In this document: in pieces, positions 1-14,414 of the stretch
Numbering within the stretch: position 1 is the first letter of the stretch
How the letters are laid out: every line of letters starts with the position of its first letter
Assembly: GCF_900324475.1 (NCBI RefSeq)
Contig: NZ_LT992502.1
Span: 930,001-994,000 of the forward strand
Reading direction: 5' to 3'
Source: Enterobacter bugandensis
Lineage (GTDB): Bacteria > Pseudomonadota > Gammaproteobacteria > Enterobacterales > Enterobacteriaceae
DNA length: 64,000 nucleotides
The notes under the pieces: generated by a model
Database searches by the model: none
The model's input: the letters and a program-made list of their open reading frames with translations, nothing else
Told to the model about the DNA's origin: nothing
Translations under genes and position numbers: made by a program

Positions 1-847
1 GCAGAGGGGCATCAACGGACTGACCGGTGAATTCCATACGCAACATCGGGACGCTGTCCGCCGTTGCCTCGGTTTTCAAACGCTCCAGATAATCTTCTGG
101 AATATCCAGATGCAGCGTGGACTGAATAAACTGCTGCGCCAGCGGCGTTTTCGGATGGGAAAATACTTCGCTTACCGTGTCCTGCTCGATCAGTTCACCG
201 TTGCTAATGACCGCCACGCAGTCGCAGATGCGTTTCACCACGTCCATCTCGTGCGTAATAAGGAGGATCGTCAGGCCCAGGCGACGGTTAATGTCCTTCA
301 GCAGTTCCAGAATAGAACGCGTGGTGGCCGGATCCAGTGCGCTGGTAGCTTCGTCGCACAGCAGTACTTTTGGGTTGCTGGCCAGCGCGCGGGCAATAGC
401 AACACGCTGCTTCTGCCCACCGGACAGATTTGCCGGGTAGCTATCATGCTTATCACCCAGACCCACGAGGTCGAGCAGTTCGGTAACGCGACGCTTCACT
501 TCTTCTTTCGGCGTGTTATCCAGCTCCAGCGGTAAGGCGACGTTGCCGAACACCGTGCGGGAAGCCAGCAGGTTAAAGTGCTGGAAGATCATGCCAATTT
601 GACGGCGCGCTTTGGTGAGTTCTTTTTCTGAAAGGGCGGTAAGTTCCTGACCGCCAACTTCTACGCTGCCCTGGGTTGGGCGCTCAAGCAGGTTAACACA
701 ACGGATCAGCGTGCTTTTACCCGCACCCGATGCGCCAATGACGCCATAAATTTGACCAGCAGGAACATGCAGGCTGACGTTGTTCAGCGCCTGAATGGTT
801 CGGTTCCCCTGCTGGAACACTTTGGTGATATTGGAAAGTTTAATCAT
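1..847 (-). CDS. metN: MetN, methionine ABC transporter ATP-binding protein (3' end cut by window)
   Basis: This is the ATPase of the MetNIQ importer for D- and L-methionine at the inner membrane. Translating the minus strand from the ATG at 847 gives [15 protein letters not shown], then Walker [10 protein letters not shown] near residue 40, signature LSGGQKQR, and Walker [12 protein letters not shown]. The C-terminal ACT-like domain has begun when the window ends; about 282 of the usual 343 residues are present. metI and metQ should lie beyond position 1. A MetJ box lies in the upstream region shared with gmhB, so methionine repression is expected. Identity is certain; only the end is missing. 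Confidence 0.96.
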   Translation of the reverse strand, partial: MIKLSNITKVFQQGNRTIQALNNVSLHVPAGQIYGVIGASGAGKSTLIRCVNLLERPTQGSVEVGGQELTALSEKELTKARRQIGMIFQHFNLLASRTVFGNVALPLELDNTPKEEVKRRVTELLDLVGLGDKHDSYPANLSGGQKQRVAIARALASNPKVLLCDEATSALDPATTRSILELLKDINRRLGLTILLITHEMDVVKRICDCVAVISNGELIEQDTVSEVFSHPKTPLAQQFIQSTLHLDIPEDYLERLKTEATADSVPMLRMEFTGQSVDAPL

Positions 848-931
848 TAGATTATTTTTATCGTATGTAAGTTAGCCGTGGCATTTTCTTCTGCCAGATA
901 CGGGTGATGACCGTAAACAAAACGGATGTTA

Positions 932-947
932 AGGCATCCAGACGTCT
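932..947. promoter_or_regulatory. MetJ operator (met box) upstream of metN
   Basis: The sequence AGACGTCT at 940-947 is a perfect 8-bp met box. The preceding octamer AGGCATCC (932-939) matches the consensus at 5 of 8 positions, and met boxes work as adjacent pairs. The site is about 85 bp upstream of metN in the metN/gmhB divergent region, where MetJ control is known in E. coli. Its effect on gmhB is unknown. Confidence 0.75.
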
Positions 948-1035
948 AAATCAATCCAACTCTGTACGATGAGCACTTTATTGCGCTGCGATTCATGAGA
1001 TACTAGCTCAACAGGCCTTTTTCAGGAGCAAACCG

Positions 1036-1602
1036 GTGGCAAAATCAGTACCCGCAATTTTTCTCGACCGTGATGGCACTATTAATGTGGATCACGGTTA
1101 TGTGCATGAGATCGATGAATTCGAATTTATCGACGGCGTTATAGAGGCAATGCGCCAGCTAAAAGAGATGGGCTATGCGCTGGTGGTCGTAACGAACCAG
1201 TCCGGCATCGCGCGTGGTAAGTTCACCGAAGCGCAGTTTGAGACGCTGACGGAGTGGATGGACTGGTCGCTGGCCGATCGCGGGGTCGATCTTGATGGCA
1301 TTTACTACTGCCCGCACCACCCGCAGGGAACGGTAGAAGAATATCGTCAGACCTGTGACTGCCGTAAACCGCATCCGGGCATGTTTAACTCTGCGCAGGA
1401 GTTCTTGCACATTGATATGGCTGCTTCTTATATGGTGGGCGATAAGCTGGAAGATATGCAGGCGGCCGCAGCGGCGGGAGTGGGTACCAAAATATTAGTG
1501 CGTACCGGTAAGCCCGTAACACCAGAAGCAGAAAGTGCAGCGGATTGGGTGATTAATAGTCTGGCAGAGCTGCCAAAAGAGATAAAAAAGCATCAGAAAT
1601 AG
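1036..1602 (+). CDS. gmhB: GmhB, D-glycero-beta-D-manno-heptose-1,7-bisphosphate 7-phosphatase
   Basis: This HAD-superfamily phosphatase removes the 7-phosphate from heptose bisphosphate in the ADP-heptose pathway for LPS inner core. The protein is 188 residues, close to the E. coli protein. HAD motif I is FLDRDGTIN near residues 9-17 with the nucleophile Asp11. Zinc-loop cysteines and histidines appear in YYCPHHP and CDCRKPHP, and the late acidic motif is MVGDKLEDM. The start is GTG at 1036, chosen because AGGAGC (1024-1029) sits 6 bases upstream. It is divergent from metN and directly upstream of the rRNA operon, as in E. coli rrnH. Confidence 0.96.
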   Translation: MAKSVPAIFLDRDGTINVDHGYVHEIDEFEFIDGVIEAMRQLKEMGYALVVVTNQSGIARGKFTEAQFETLTEWMDWSLADRGVDLDGIYYCPHHPQGTVEEYRQTCDCRKPHPGMFNSAQEFLHIDMAASYMVGDKLEDMQAAAAAGVGTKILVRTGKPVTPEAESAADWVINSLAELPKEIKKHQK

Positions 1603-1651
1603 CCTTTTTGGCGAAAAGGTGAGCGGTCGAAATAAAAATGCATATTTCCGC

Positions 1652-1679
1652 TTGTCATTCCTCGGCAGCTCCCTATAAT
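1652..1679 (+). promoter_or_regulatory. rRNA operon promoter P1
   Basis: The -35 box TTGTCA (1652-1657) and -10 box TATAAT (1674-1679) are separated by 16 bp. GC-rich discriminator sequence GCGCCTCC follows. The arrangement matches E. coli rrn P1 promoters, and the AT-rich stretch upstream (about 1628-1650) is a likely UP element. Confidence 0.9.
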
Positions 1680-1761
1680 GCGCCTCCATCGACACGGCGG
1701 ATGTGAATCACTTCACAGTTAACCCGGTCGGTTGAAGAGAAAAAAATCCTGAAATAACGGG

Positions 1762-1789
1762 TTGACTCTGAAAGAGGAAAGCGTAATAT
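1762..1789 (+). promoter_or_regulatory. rRNA operon promoter P2
   Basis: The -35 box TTGACT (1762-1767) and -10 box TAATAT (1784-1789) have a 16-bp spacer and lie about 110 bp downstream of P1, the usual rrn P1-P2 distance. Confidence 0.85.
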
Positions 1790-1827
1790 ACGCCACCTCG
1801 CAACGATGAGCGAAAGCCGCGTTGCAC

Positions 1828-1839
1828 TGCTCTTTAACA
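1828..1839 (+). promoter_or_regulatory. boxA antitermination element in the rRNA leader
   Basis: TGCTCTTTAACA is the canonical enterobacterial boxA bound by NusB-NusE for rRNA antitermination. It lies in the leader between P2 and 16S. Confidence 0.85.
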
Positions 1840-1971
1840 ATTTATCAGACAATCTGTGTGGGCACTCAAAGTGACATGGATTCTTAACGTCCTCGGACGA
1901 AAAATGAATACCAAGTCTCTGAGTGAACATACGTAATTCATTACGAAGTTTAATTCACGAGCATCAAACTT

Positions 1972-3511
<1,540 letters not shown>

Positions 3512-3580
3512 CCTTAAAGAACCTGCCTTTGTAGTGTCCACACAGATTGTCTGATGAAAAACAGCAGTAAAAACCTCTAC

Positions 3581-3657
<77 letters not shown>

Positions 3658-3695
3658 AATTTGCGAAGCAAATTTGAAGAGGTTGGCAAAACGAT

Positions 3696-3771
3696 GGGGC
3701 TATAGCTCAGCTGGGAGAGCGCCTGCTTTGCACGCAGGAGGTCTGCGGTTCGATCCCGCATAGCTCCACCA
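3696..3771 (+). tRNA. alaV: tRNA-Ala (TGC anticodon)
   Basis: A 76-nt cloverleaf from GGGGCTATAGCTCAG to encoded CCA is the second spacer tRNA. The anticodon TGC is at 3729-3731. Confidence 0.97.
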
Positions 3772-3832
3772 TCTTTTACTGCGAACACAAGAAAACTTCA
3801 GAGTGAACCTGAAAAGGTGCACTGCGAAGTTT

Positions 3833-3843
3833 TGCTCTTTAAA
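3833..3843 (+). promoter_or_regulatory. boxA element in the 16S-23S spacer
   Basis: TGCTCTTTAAA repeats the leader boxA core and lies upstream of 23S, the usual place for renewed antitermination complex assembly. Confidence 0.75.
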
Positions 3844-3952
3844 AATCTGGAACAAGCTGAAAATTGAAACGACACATCTTTAATGGTGTGTTCGAGTCTC
3901 TCAAATTTTCGCAAGTCGATGATGAATCGAAAGAAACATCTTCGGGTTGTGA

Positions 3953-6857
<2,905 letters not shown>

Positions 6858-6922
6858 ACAACGCCGAAGCTGTTTTGGCGGTGAGAGAGACGATTTTCAG
6901 CCTGATACAGATTAACAGAATT

Positions 6923-7042
6923 TGCCTGGCGGCTTTAGCGCGGTGGTCCCACCTGACCCCATGCCGAACTCAGAAGTGAAACGCCGTAGCGCCGATGGTA
7001 GTGTGGGGTCTCCCCATGTGAGAGTAGGGAACTGCCAGGCAT
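6923..7042 (+). rRNA. rrfH: 5S ribosomal RNA
   Basis: A 120-nt gene runs from TGCCTGGCGGC to CTGCCAGGCAT, with the terminal stem closed by TGCCTGGC/GCCAGGCA. Only one copy follows the 23S. Confidence 0.97.
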
Positions 7043-7096
7043 CAAATTAAGTAGTAAGCCGGTGCATTAATCCGGTGGTTACAAGCAGTCTTCGGT

Positions 7097-7173
7097 GGAG
7101 CGGTAGTTCAGTCGGTTAGAATACCTGCCTGTCACGCAGGGGGTCGCGGGTTCGAGTCCCGTCCGTTCCGCCA
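7097..7173 (+). tRNA. aspU: tRNA-Asp (GTC anticodon), distal gene of the rRNA operon
   Basis: A 77-nt cloverleaf with encoded CCA and anticodon GTC at 7131-7133. It is identical to the tRNA at 16528-16604. Confidence 0.97.
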
Positions 7174-7180
7174 CTTATTA

Positions 7181-7211
7181 AAAGCCCTGAGTTAACGCTC
7201 AGGGCTTTTTT
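7181..7211 (+). terminator. Intrinsic terminator of the rRNA operon
   Basis: The inverted repeat AAAGCCCTGAG / CTCAGGGCTTT is followed by a T-run, just after tRNA-Asp. Confidence 0.9.
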
Positions 7212-7333
7212 CATATCTGACGATTAATTATTGCGAAATTAGCAAAAATCCTCTGCGTTTTACGATCTTTTTCTCTATAACACCGCCAGCGATAATCGTC
7301 CTCAGTTAACGAACATAACGATTGAGGAATATT

Positions 7334-8138
7334 ATGACTCTCCCTGCATTTGGTCTGGGCACTTTCCGCCTGAAAGACGACGTAGTTATCGCATCAGTTA
7401 AAACCGCTCTTGAACTTGGCTATCGCGCAATTGATACGGCACAGATCTATGAAAACGAAGCTGCTCGTTGGACAGGCTCTTGAAGAGAGCGGTGTACCGC
7501 GTAATGAACTGTTCATCACCACCAAAATCTGGATCGAAAACCTCAGCAAAGACAAGCTCATTCCAAGCCTGAAAGAGAGCCTGAAGAAACTGCGTACCGA
7601 CTATGTCGATCTGACGCTGATCCACTGGCCGTCACCGAACGATGCCGTTTCTGTGGAAGAGTTCATGCAGGCGCTGTTGGAAGCGAAAAAGCAGGGCCTG
7701 ACCCGTGAAATTGGTATTTCCAACTTCACCATCCCGCTGATGGAAAAGGCGATTGCCGCTGTTGGCGCTGAGAATATTGCGACCAACCAGATCGAGCTGT
7801 CTCCATACCTGCAAAACCGCAAAGTCGTGGACTGGGCAAAACAGCACGGGATCCATATTACCTCTTACATGACGCTGGCCTACGGTAAGGCTTTGAAAGA
7901 CGAGGTAATTATCCGTATCGCAGAGAAACATAACGCGACTGCTGCGCAGGTTATTCTGGCATGGGCAATGGGTGAAGGCTATGCCGTGATCCCATCATCA
8001 ACCAAGCGCGAAAACCTGGCCAGCAACCTGCTAGCGCTGGATCTTCATCTGGATGACGATGATAAAAAAGCGATCGCAGCACTGGAGTGCAACGACCGCC
8101 TGGTGAGCCCGGAAGGTTTAGCCCCTGACTGGGATTAA
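7334..8138 (+). pseudogene. dkgB: dkgB, 2,5-diketo-D-gluconate reductase B (aldo/keto reductase), frameshifted
   Basis: The intact protein is an NADPH-dependent aldo/keto reductase of about 267 residues acting on 2,5-diketo-gluconate and methylglyoxal-type aldehydes. Reading starts at ATG 7334 ([16 protein letters not shown], then [12 protein letters not shown]) and hits TGA at about 7481. The family continues [11 protein letters not shown], and that sequence is present one frame over, from 7467 to the stop at 8138. Removing the extra C at 7466 restores one reading frame. The catalytic Asp and Tyr (DTAQIY) lie upstream of the break; the lysine and cofactor-binding parts (STKRENL) lie downstream. 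Either a real recent inactivation or a base-calling error; the rest of the gene looks undamaged. Confidence 0.88.
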
Positions 8139-8166
8139 TAAGACCCTCCCTCTGTAACCCGAACCC

Positions 8167-9072
8167 TCACACAGCTCCTCCGGGAGCTGTTTTTATATGC
8201 TCGCTCAGGAAGTCGATAAAGGCGCGTATGCGCGTGCTTACCGCTCTGTCGCTGTAATACACCGCGCTGAAAGGCATCTCTACCGGCAAACGTTTATCGG
8301 CCATTAGCTCTACCAGTTCACCCCGCGCTATCTCTTTATCAATCATATAGTCTGACAAGCAGGCGATCCCATTCCCTTCCAGGCAAAGCTGCTTCAGCGT
8401 TTCTCCGCTGTTAGACGATAACCCGCAGGTAATTTCATGAAGCTGGCCATCATGACAGGCAACAGGCCAGGTGTTCAGCGACACCGGCTCCGTAAAGCCC
8501 AGGCACAGATGCTGCTTCAGTTCTTCAACCGTCTCCGGTTTACCATGTTCAGCAATATACTGTGGCGACGCGATAATTTTACGGTAGCTGGCAAACAGCG
8601 GGCGGGCCCGCAGGCTGGAATCCGTCAGGGTTCCCGCCCGAATAGCCACATCCACTTTCCGCTCGATAAGGTTAATAAACGTCTCGGACGAGACCAGAGA
8701 GAGCGTCATCTCCGGATAGCGTTCACGGAAAGGTTTGATTAACGGCATCAGAAAATGAAGCACAACCGGCGTGGCAGCATCAATGCGCAGCAACCCGCGC
8801 GGCGTGCTGCGGGTTTCCATAATCTCCGTCTCCGCTGCGGCCATCTCCTGCAGCACCGACTGCACGCGGCGGAAATAACGTTCCCCTTCTTCCGTCAGAC
8901 TGAGCTGCCGCGTCGTTCGGTTGAGCAGACTCACCCCGAGCTTCATCTCCAGCTTTTTCACCGAACGGCTAATGGCCGAGTTAGCCTGTCCCAGCTGCTC
9001 GGCTGCGCGGCTAAAGCTGCCGCTTTCGACGACGGCGACAAAGATTGTCAGCTCTTCAGACGTAGCTTTCAT
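8167..9072 (-). CDS. yafC: YafC, LysR-family transcriptional regulator
   Basis: This is a cytoplasmic LysR-type DNA-binding regulator of 301 residues (E. coli YafC is about 304). The N-terminal winged helix covers about residues 5-65, with the recognition segment [19 protein letters not shown]. The effector domain spans about 90-290. It is transcribed divergently from the MFS exporter at 9177, the usual LysR arrangement, so control of that exporter is likely but inferred. The palindrome TTGCA-N5-TGCAA directly upstream of the start is a candidate autoregulatory site. The natural effector is unknown. Confidence 0.9.
   Translation of the reverse strand: MKATSEELTIFVAVVESGSFSRAAEQLGQANSAISRSVKKLEMKLGVSLLNRTTRQLSLTEEGERYFRRVQSVLQEMAAAETEIMETRSTPRGLLRIDAATPVVLHFLMPLIKPFRERYPEMTLSLVSSETFINLIERKVDVAIRAGTLTDSSLRARPLFASYRKIIASPQYIAEHGKPETVEELKQHLCLGFTEPVSLNTWPVACHDGQLHEITCGLSSNSGETLKQLCLEGNGIACLSDYMIDKEIARGELVELMADKRLPVEMPFSAVYYSDRAVSTRIRAFIDFLSEHIKTAPGGAV
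8171..8195 (+). terminator. Terminator downstream of dkgB, overlapping the 3' end of yafC
   Basis: The stem ACAGCTCC / GGAGCTGT with loop TCCG is followed by TTTTAT on the plus strand. It lies inside the last codons of the convergent yafC gene (stop at 8167). Confidence 0.7.
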
Positions 9073-9074
9073 TG

Positions 9075-9089
9075 TTGCACCACCTGCAA
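9075..9089. promoter_or_regulatory. Candidate operator palindrome at the yafC start
   Basis: TTGCA (9075-9079), five bases, TGCAA (9085-9089): a perfect inverted repeat starting 2 bp upstream of the yafC ATG. LysR proteins commonly bind such dyads near their own promoter. No experimental support is visible. Confidence 0.35.
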
Positions 9090-9176
9090 AATTCTATTGA
9101 TATTTTGACCATTTTTGTTATTTAAGCACTGGCGCATACTGCCTGTCATCTTAATCCTGATGATACGGAGTATTTT

Positions 9177-10352
9177 ATGCCACTGGCGCTACTTGCCCTG
9201 ACGATCAGTGCCTTTGCAATTGGCACGACCGAATTTGTTATCGTGGGACTGGTTCCCACCATCGCTAACCAGCTTGCCATCTCGCTGCCCTCAGCCGGGT
9301 TACTGGTGTCCATCTACGCCCTGGGCGTTGCCGTCGGCGCGCCGGTGCTGACGGCCCTGACCGGACGTTTTCCGCGTAAGCAGCTGTTAGTCGCGCTGAT
9401 GGTGCTGTTTACCGCCGGGAACGTTCTGGCCTGGCAGGCACCGGACTACACCACGCTGGTGATTGCCCGCCTGCTGACCGGTCTGGCACACGGCGTGTTC
9501 TTCTCGATTGGTTCCACCATTGCAACCAGCCTGGTCCCCAAAGAGAAAGCGGCTTCAGCGATCGCGATCATGTTCGGTGGGTTGACCGTCGCACTGGTCA
9601 CAGGCGTACCGTTGGGAACGTTTATCGGACAGCATTTCGGCTGGCGTGAAACGTTTCTGGCCGTCTCCTTACTGGGCGTTATCGCTCTGGTGACTAGCCT
9701 GCTGCTGGTACCATCGAATATTCCAGGCCGGGCGAGCGCCAGCCTGCGCGATCAGCTGAAAGTGCTTACCCATCCGCGTTTGCTTATCATCTATGCGGTT
9801 ACGGCTCTGGGCTATGGCGGCGTATTCACTGCCTTCACCTTCCTGGCACCGATGATGCAGGACCTGGCGGGCTTCTCCCCGAATGCCGTGAGCTGGATTT
9901 TGCTGGGATACGGTATTTCTGTGGCCATTGGCAATATCTGGGGCGGTAAGCTTGCGGATAAGCATGGTGCGGTACCGGCGCTGAAATTTATCTTCGCCGC
10001 CCTGGTGGTTCTGCTGATGATTTTCCAGTTCACGGCTTCAATGCAATACGCCGCGCTGGTCACGGTACTGGTGATGGGGATCTTCGCCTTCGGTAATGTG
10101 CCAGGGCTTCAGGTTTACGTTGTCCAGAAAGCCGAGCTCTATACGCCGAATGCGGTGGATGTGGCATCCGGTCTGAATATTGCCGCTTTTAATATTGGTA
10201 TCGCGCTGGGCTCCATTATTGGCGGACAAACCGTCGAACACTTCGGATTAACCCAGACCCCATGGATTGGCGCGGTGATTGTCCTGGTCGCCTTCCTGCT
10301 GATTGGCCTGAGTGGACGCCTCGATAAGCCAGCCCGCGTAGCGCTGGGATAA
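9177..10352 (+). CDS. MFS transporter, drug:H+ antiporter (DHA1, AraJ/YdhP-like)
   Basis: This inner-membrane exporter has 391 residues and about 12 hydrophobic segments, so it is full length for the family. The first helix carries IGTTEFVIVGL, a hallmark of the AraJ/YdhP/SotB branch, and GRFPRKQ lies in the cytoplasmic loop between helices 2 and 3 where motif A occurs. SD ACGGAG (9165-9170) is 6 bases before the ATG. It sits between yafC and yafD, where E. coli K-12 has, as I recall, no such gene, so it is probably a lineage-specific insertion and the target of YafC. The substrate cannot be read from the sequence; arabinose/IPTG or small drug efflux are family precedents. Confidence 0.82.
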   Translation: MPLALLALTISAFAIGTTEFVIVGLVPTIANQLAISLPSAGLLVSIYALGVAVGAPVLTALTGRFPRKQLLVALMVLFTAGNVLAWQAPDYTTLVIARLLTGLAHGVFFSIGSTIATSLVPKEKAASAIAIMFGGLTVALVTGVPLGTFIGQHFGWRETFLAVSLLGVIALVTSLLLVPSNIPGRASASLRDQLKVLTHPRLLIIYAVTALGYGGVFTAFTFLAPMMQDLAGFSPNAVSWILLGYGISVAIGNIWGGKLADKHGAVPALKFIFAALVVLLMIFQFTASMQYAALVTVLVMGIFAFGNVPGLQVYVVQKAELYTPNAVDVASGLNIAAFNIGIALGSIIGGQTVEHFGLTQTPWIGAVIVLVAFLLIGLSGRLDKPARVALG

Positions 10353-10416
10353 CATCAGTAAGTGCTTGCTTACAAAACTGGAAAGCGGTTTCTCAGAAAT
10401 TGCGTTGAAAGTGTGA

Positions 10417-11289
<873 letters not shown>

Positions 11290-11364
11290 TGGTGTGTCAG
11301 GTCTGCCGTGGGGCAGGCCGCGCGGGTGCTGCCCTTTTATTTTTAACCAACAAAGGACAGTACG

Positions 11365-12138
11365 ATGACAACAACACACTCCCATCATGACAACGTAGAA
11401 AAACAGTTTGGTTCTCAGGCAAGTGCTTATCTGAGCAGCGCCGTGCATGCTTCAGGTCGCGATCTGGTGCGTCTCGGTGAACGTCTGGCGGCATTCCCGC
11501 AGGCGCACGTGCTGGACCTGGGATGTGGGGCAGGGCACGCCAGCTTTACGGCTGCGCAGCAGGTAGCCCACGTTACCGCATATGATTTATCGAGCCAGAT
11601 GCTGGACGTCGTTGCTGAGGCGGCGAAAGCGAAAGGGCTGAAAAATATAGATACGCGGCAGGGCTATGCGGAGTCTTTACCGTTTGATGACGCGTCGTTT
11701 GATGTCGCGATCAGCCGGTATTCCGCACACCACTGGCATGACGTCGGCCAGGCATTGCGGGAAGTCAGACGTGTTCTGAAGCCGGGGGGCTCCTTCATCA
11801 TTATGGACGTGATGTCTCCCGGACATCCGGTGCGTAATATCTGGCTGCAGACGGTCGAAGCGCTGCGCGACACCTCGCACGTGCAAAACTACGCCAGCGG
11901 GGAGTGGTTATCGTTTATCACTGAAGCCGGGCTGATTGCGCGCTCGTTAATAACAGACCGTTTACCGCTGGAGTTCAGCTCCTGGATAGCCCGTATGCGT
12001 ACCCCGGAGGCGTTAAGCCAGGCGATTAGGCTTTACCAGGAGAGTGCGTCCGCAGAGGTGAAGGCGTACTTTGAACTGCAGGCGGATGGCTCATTTACGA
12101 GCGATACCATCATGGCTGAAGCGCAAAAAGCGGGATAA
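11365..12138 (+). CDS. yafE: YafE, class I SAM-dependent methyltransferase
   Basis: A 257-residue cytoplasmic methyltransferase of the UbiE/Methyltransf_11 type. Motif I VLDLGCGAGHAS is near residue 50, the acidic residue ending strand 2 is in VTAYDLSS, and motif III LKPGGSFIIMD is near 140. The substrate is unknown; homology to BioC/UbiE-type enzymes does not settle it. SD AAAGGA lies 8 bases before ATG 11365. A strong bidirectional terminator separates it from convergent mltD. Confidence 0.9.
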   Translation: MTTTHSHHDNVEKQFGSQASAYLSSAVHASGRDLVRLGERLAAFPQAHVLDLGCGAGHASFTAAQQVAHVTAYDLSSQMLDVVAEAAKAKGLKNIDTRQGYAESLPFDDASFDVAISRYSAHHWHDVGQALREVRRVLKPGGSFIIMDVMSPGHPVRNIWLQTVEALRDTSHVQNYASGEWLSFITEAGLIARSLITDRLPLEFSSWIARMRTPEALSQAIRLYQESASAEVKAYFELQADGSFTSDTIMAEAQKAG

Positions 12139-12140
12139 AC

Positions 12141-12173
12141 AAAAAAGGCACCGAGGGGAATCGGTGCCTTTTT
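12141..12173. terminator. Bidirectional terminator between yafE and mltD
   Basis: The stem AAAAAAGGCACCGA / TCGGTGCCTTTTT with loop GGGGAA has an A-run on one side and a T-run on the other, so it can serve both convergent genes. Confidence 0.9.
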
Positions 12174-12190
12174 ATCTTTCGATCGTGTTA

Positions 12191-13555
12191 TCAGGAGTCT
12201 GGCGTGGCGCTGTTCTTCACAAACAGCGTCAGCTGGTCGCCCGGTTTCAGATTGTCAGTATCATTATTCCAGCGCATCACATCTTTGATGTTCACGCCGT
12301 GTCGTTTTGCGATACTGGACAGTGAATCGCCTTTGCGCACGCGATAGGTGATGCTATCGCTGTTGCTGGCGAGACGCTGTGCGCTGCTACCTGCACCCAC
12401 GGTCAGTGTCTGACCCACCTTCAGCCCAGAGCTGCGCAGATTATTCCACTGCTGCAGATCTTTCGCCGTCACGCCAAGACGTGAGGCAATGCCTGAAAGG
12501 GTATCCCCTGAACGCACCTTATAGCTGCGGCTGCTAACGGATGAAGCATCGGCGATCAGCGTTGACTGAACGGCGGCAATTTCACCCGATGCTAAAGACT
12601 CACGTAACTGCGCCGCATGTTTCTGCGGAACCATCACATACTGCGGGCCGCTTGCCCCCAGCGTCGAGCCTTTGACGCCTGCATTAAAGGTTTTCAATTT
12701 ACTTACCGACATACCCGTCATATCAGCAACTTGTTGAATATCAACCGGATTGCTGAGGCGCACGCGCGCCAGTGCACGACTTTCGTCTGGTGTTGGCAGT
12801 TGTACACCGTAACGCTTGCTGTTCTTGAGAATATCGCTCAAGGCCAGCATCTTCGGTACGTAAATCTTCGTTTCCTGTGGCAGTGAGAGCGACCAAAAAT
12901 CGGTGGATTTACCCCGTGCTTTATTCGCTTTCATTGCCTTCAGTACACGACCTTCGCCACTGTTATACGCTGCGACCGTTAACAGCCAGTCGCCGTCAAA
13001 CATCTTGTTCAGACGTTGCATCATGTCGAGAGCGGCTGTCGTTGAAGCGACAACATCGCGACGCGCATCATAGTTGCGGGTCTGTTTCAGACCATAGTTT
13101 CGCCCGGTGCTCGGAATGATCTGCCAAATGCCTGCGGCATTGGCGCCAGACGTCGCGTGTGGGTCAAAAGCGCTCTCCACTATGGGTAGGAGTACCAGCT
13201 CCATAGGCATGTTACGTTTTTTAACTTGCCCGGCTATCCAGTACATATACGGCTCTGCCCGTAACGTTACATCGTGGAGATAGCTCTTATTTCTTAAATA
13301 CTTCTGTTTCTGTTCGCGAATCCGGCTGTTTTCCGGAATTCCCATCTTTAGCTCGTCGCCAATAGAGGTCCACAAGTCTTGCTCCTGCGCGAAAGATGTC
13401 CCATCGTCCATCCAGCGCGCCGAACTTGTAAACTTCCCTGCTTCCCCTTGACCAGCTGCAGAAAGGCTCTGTGCGTGCTGTTGTACGTTGCTGCCGTTCT
13501 GCGACTGGCAACCTACAAGCAGGACAGAGGCGAGTAATATCGCTTTTGCCTTCAT
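12191..13555 (-). CDS. mltD: MltD, membrane-bound lytic murein transglycosylase D
   Basis: This outer-membrane lipoprotein cleaves the MurNAc-GlcNAc bond with formation of 1,6-anhydroMurNAc during wall turnover. It has 454 residues. The lipobox LLVGC puts the lipidated Cys at residue 16. The SLT domain (about 105-250) contains the catalytic glutamate in LPIVESAF, followed by GIWQIIPSTGRNYGL and TVAAYNSGEG. Two LysM repeats follow near 343-386 and 402-445 (YKVRSGDTLSGIA and YRVRKGDSLSSIA). It is transcribed toward the shared terminator with yafE, downstream of gloB. Confidence 0.96.
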   Translation of the reverse strand: MKAKAILLASVLLVGCQSQNGSNVQQHAQSLSAAGQGEAGKFTSSARWMDDGTSFAQEQDLWTSIGDELKMGIPENSRIREQKQKYLRNKSYLHDVTLRAEPYMYWIAGQVKKRNMPMELVLLPIVESAFDPHATSGANAAGIWQIIPSTGRNYGLKQTRNYDARRDVVASTTAALDMMQRLNKMFDGDWLLTVAAYNSGEGRVLKAMKANKARGKSTDFWSLSLPQETKIYVPKMLALSDILKNSKRYGVQLPTPDESRALARVRLSNPVDIQQVADMTGMSVSKLKTFNAGVKGSTLGASGPQYVMVPQKHAAQLRESLASGEIAAVQSTLIADASSVSSRSYKVRSGDTLSGIASRLGVTAKDLQQWNNLRSSGLKVGQTLTVGAGSSAQRLASNSDSITYRVRKGDSLSSIAKRHGVNIKDVMRWNNDTDNLKPGDQLTLFVKNSATPDS

Positions 13556-13623
13556 GTGTGTGTCAATAGTTGCTTAAAAGACGAGCGATGATAACGGCGA
13601 AATTTTGAAAAGGCAACCCGCAT

Positions 13624-14382
13624 TTATCTGAAGTTATCTTTCTTTGACCTTAACCATGCAAATCGCTGTTCAGGTTGTTGCAAATTTGTTTCTTGGTTAA
13701 TTTTATTAATTAAATCAATATCATCTGTTCGTAAAAATAAATTAATCTGGCGCTCATTTTTCAGAATTACGGGCAGTGTATTTTGGTTTTTTGCACGTAA
13801 CTCCTTCACTTTGTGATAATAATCCTGAATCGCCCGATCCTCAGGTAAGAGGCTTGCAGCAAACTTCATATTTCCTAATGTATACTCATGGGCGCAACAA
13901 ATAAGGGTGTCATCCGGTAACGCACTAATCTTTTGTAAAGACTGATACATCTGTTCCGGCGTGCCTTCAAACAGTCTTCCGCAGCCGCCAGAGAACAAGG
14001 TGTCGCCACAAAAAAGATAAGGTTTGCTGTAGAAACACAGATGTCCCAAAGTGTGACCCGGTGTAGCAAATACGGAAAACTCCCACTCGTGGATGAGGAT
14101 ATTTTCGCCTTCTTCGACTACTTGCGTCGTTCCCTTATTTTGTGCCTCAGCCGGTCCGTACACCACAAGATGCGGAAATTGGGCGCGCAGTTCCTGCACG
14201 CCGCCAGTATGATCGTTATGATGATGCGTCAACAGAATGGCGTCAGGCTGCCAGCCGTTATCATTTATGGCGCGCAGTACAGGGGCGGATTCGCCGGGAT
14301 CGACAATGACGCATCGACGATCGTCATCGACCAAAACCCAGATGTAATTGTCCTCAAAAGCGGGAATACTGATAAGATTCAT
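13624..14382 (-). CDS. gloB: GloB, hydroxyacylglutathione hydrolase (glyoxalase II)
   Basis: This cytosolic metallo-beta-lactamase-fold enzyme hydrolyses S-lactoylglutathione to lactate and glutathione, completing methylglyoxal detoxification. Length is 252 residues, as usual. The binuclear metal motif [10 protein letters not shown] is at about 53-62, with later ligands in TPGHTLGH and in FCGDTLF, plus CAHEYT for substrate/metal. It is divergent from yafS with 32 bp between starts, the E. coli arrangement. Confidence 0.96.
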   Translation of the reverse strand: MNLISIPAFEDNYIWVLVDDDRRCVIVDPGESAPVLRAINDNGWQPDAILLTHHHNDHTGGVQELRAQFPHLVVYGPAEAQNKGTTQVVEEGENILIHEWEFSVFATPGHTLGHLCFYSKPYLFCGDTLFSGGCGRLFEGTPEQMYQSLQKISALPDDTLICCAHEYTLGNMKFAASLLPEDRAIQDYYHKVKELRAKNQNTLPVILKNERQINLFLRTDDIDLINKINQETNLQQPEQRFAWLRSKKDNFR

Positions 14383-14414
14383 ACATTACCTCTTATAGCG
14401 TGGCGGGTGTTTTG

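Noticed and set aside
12191..13555. mltD LysM repeats considered as a possible separate adhesin or recent fusion
   Set aside because: Two C-terminal LysM repeats are the normal MltD architecture.
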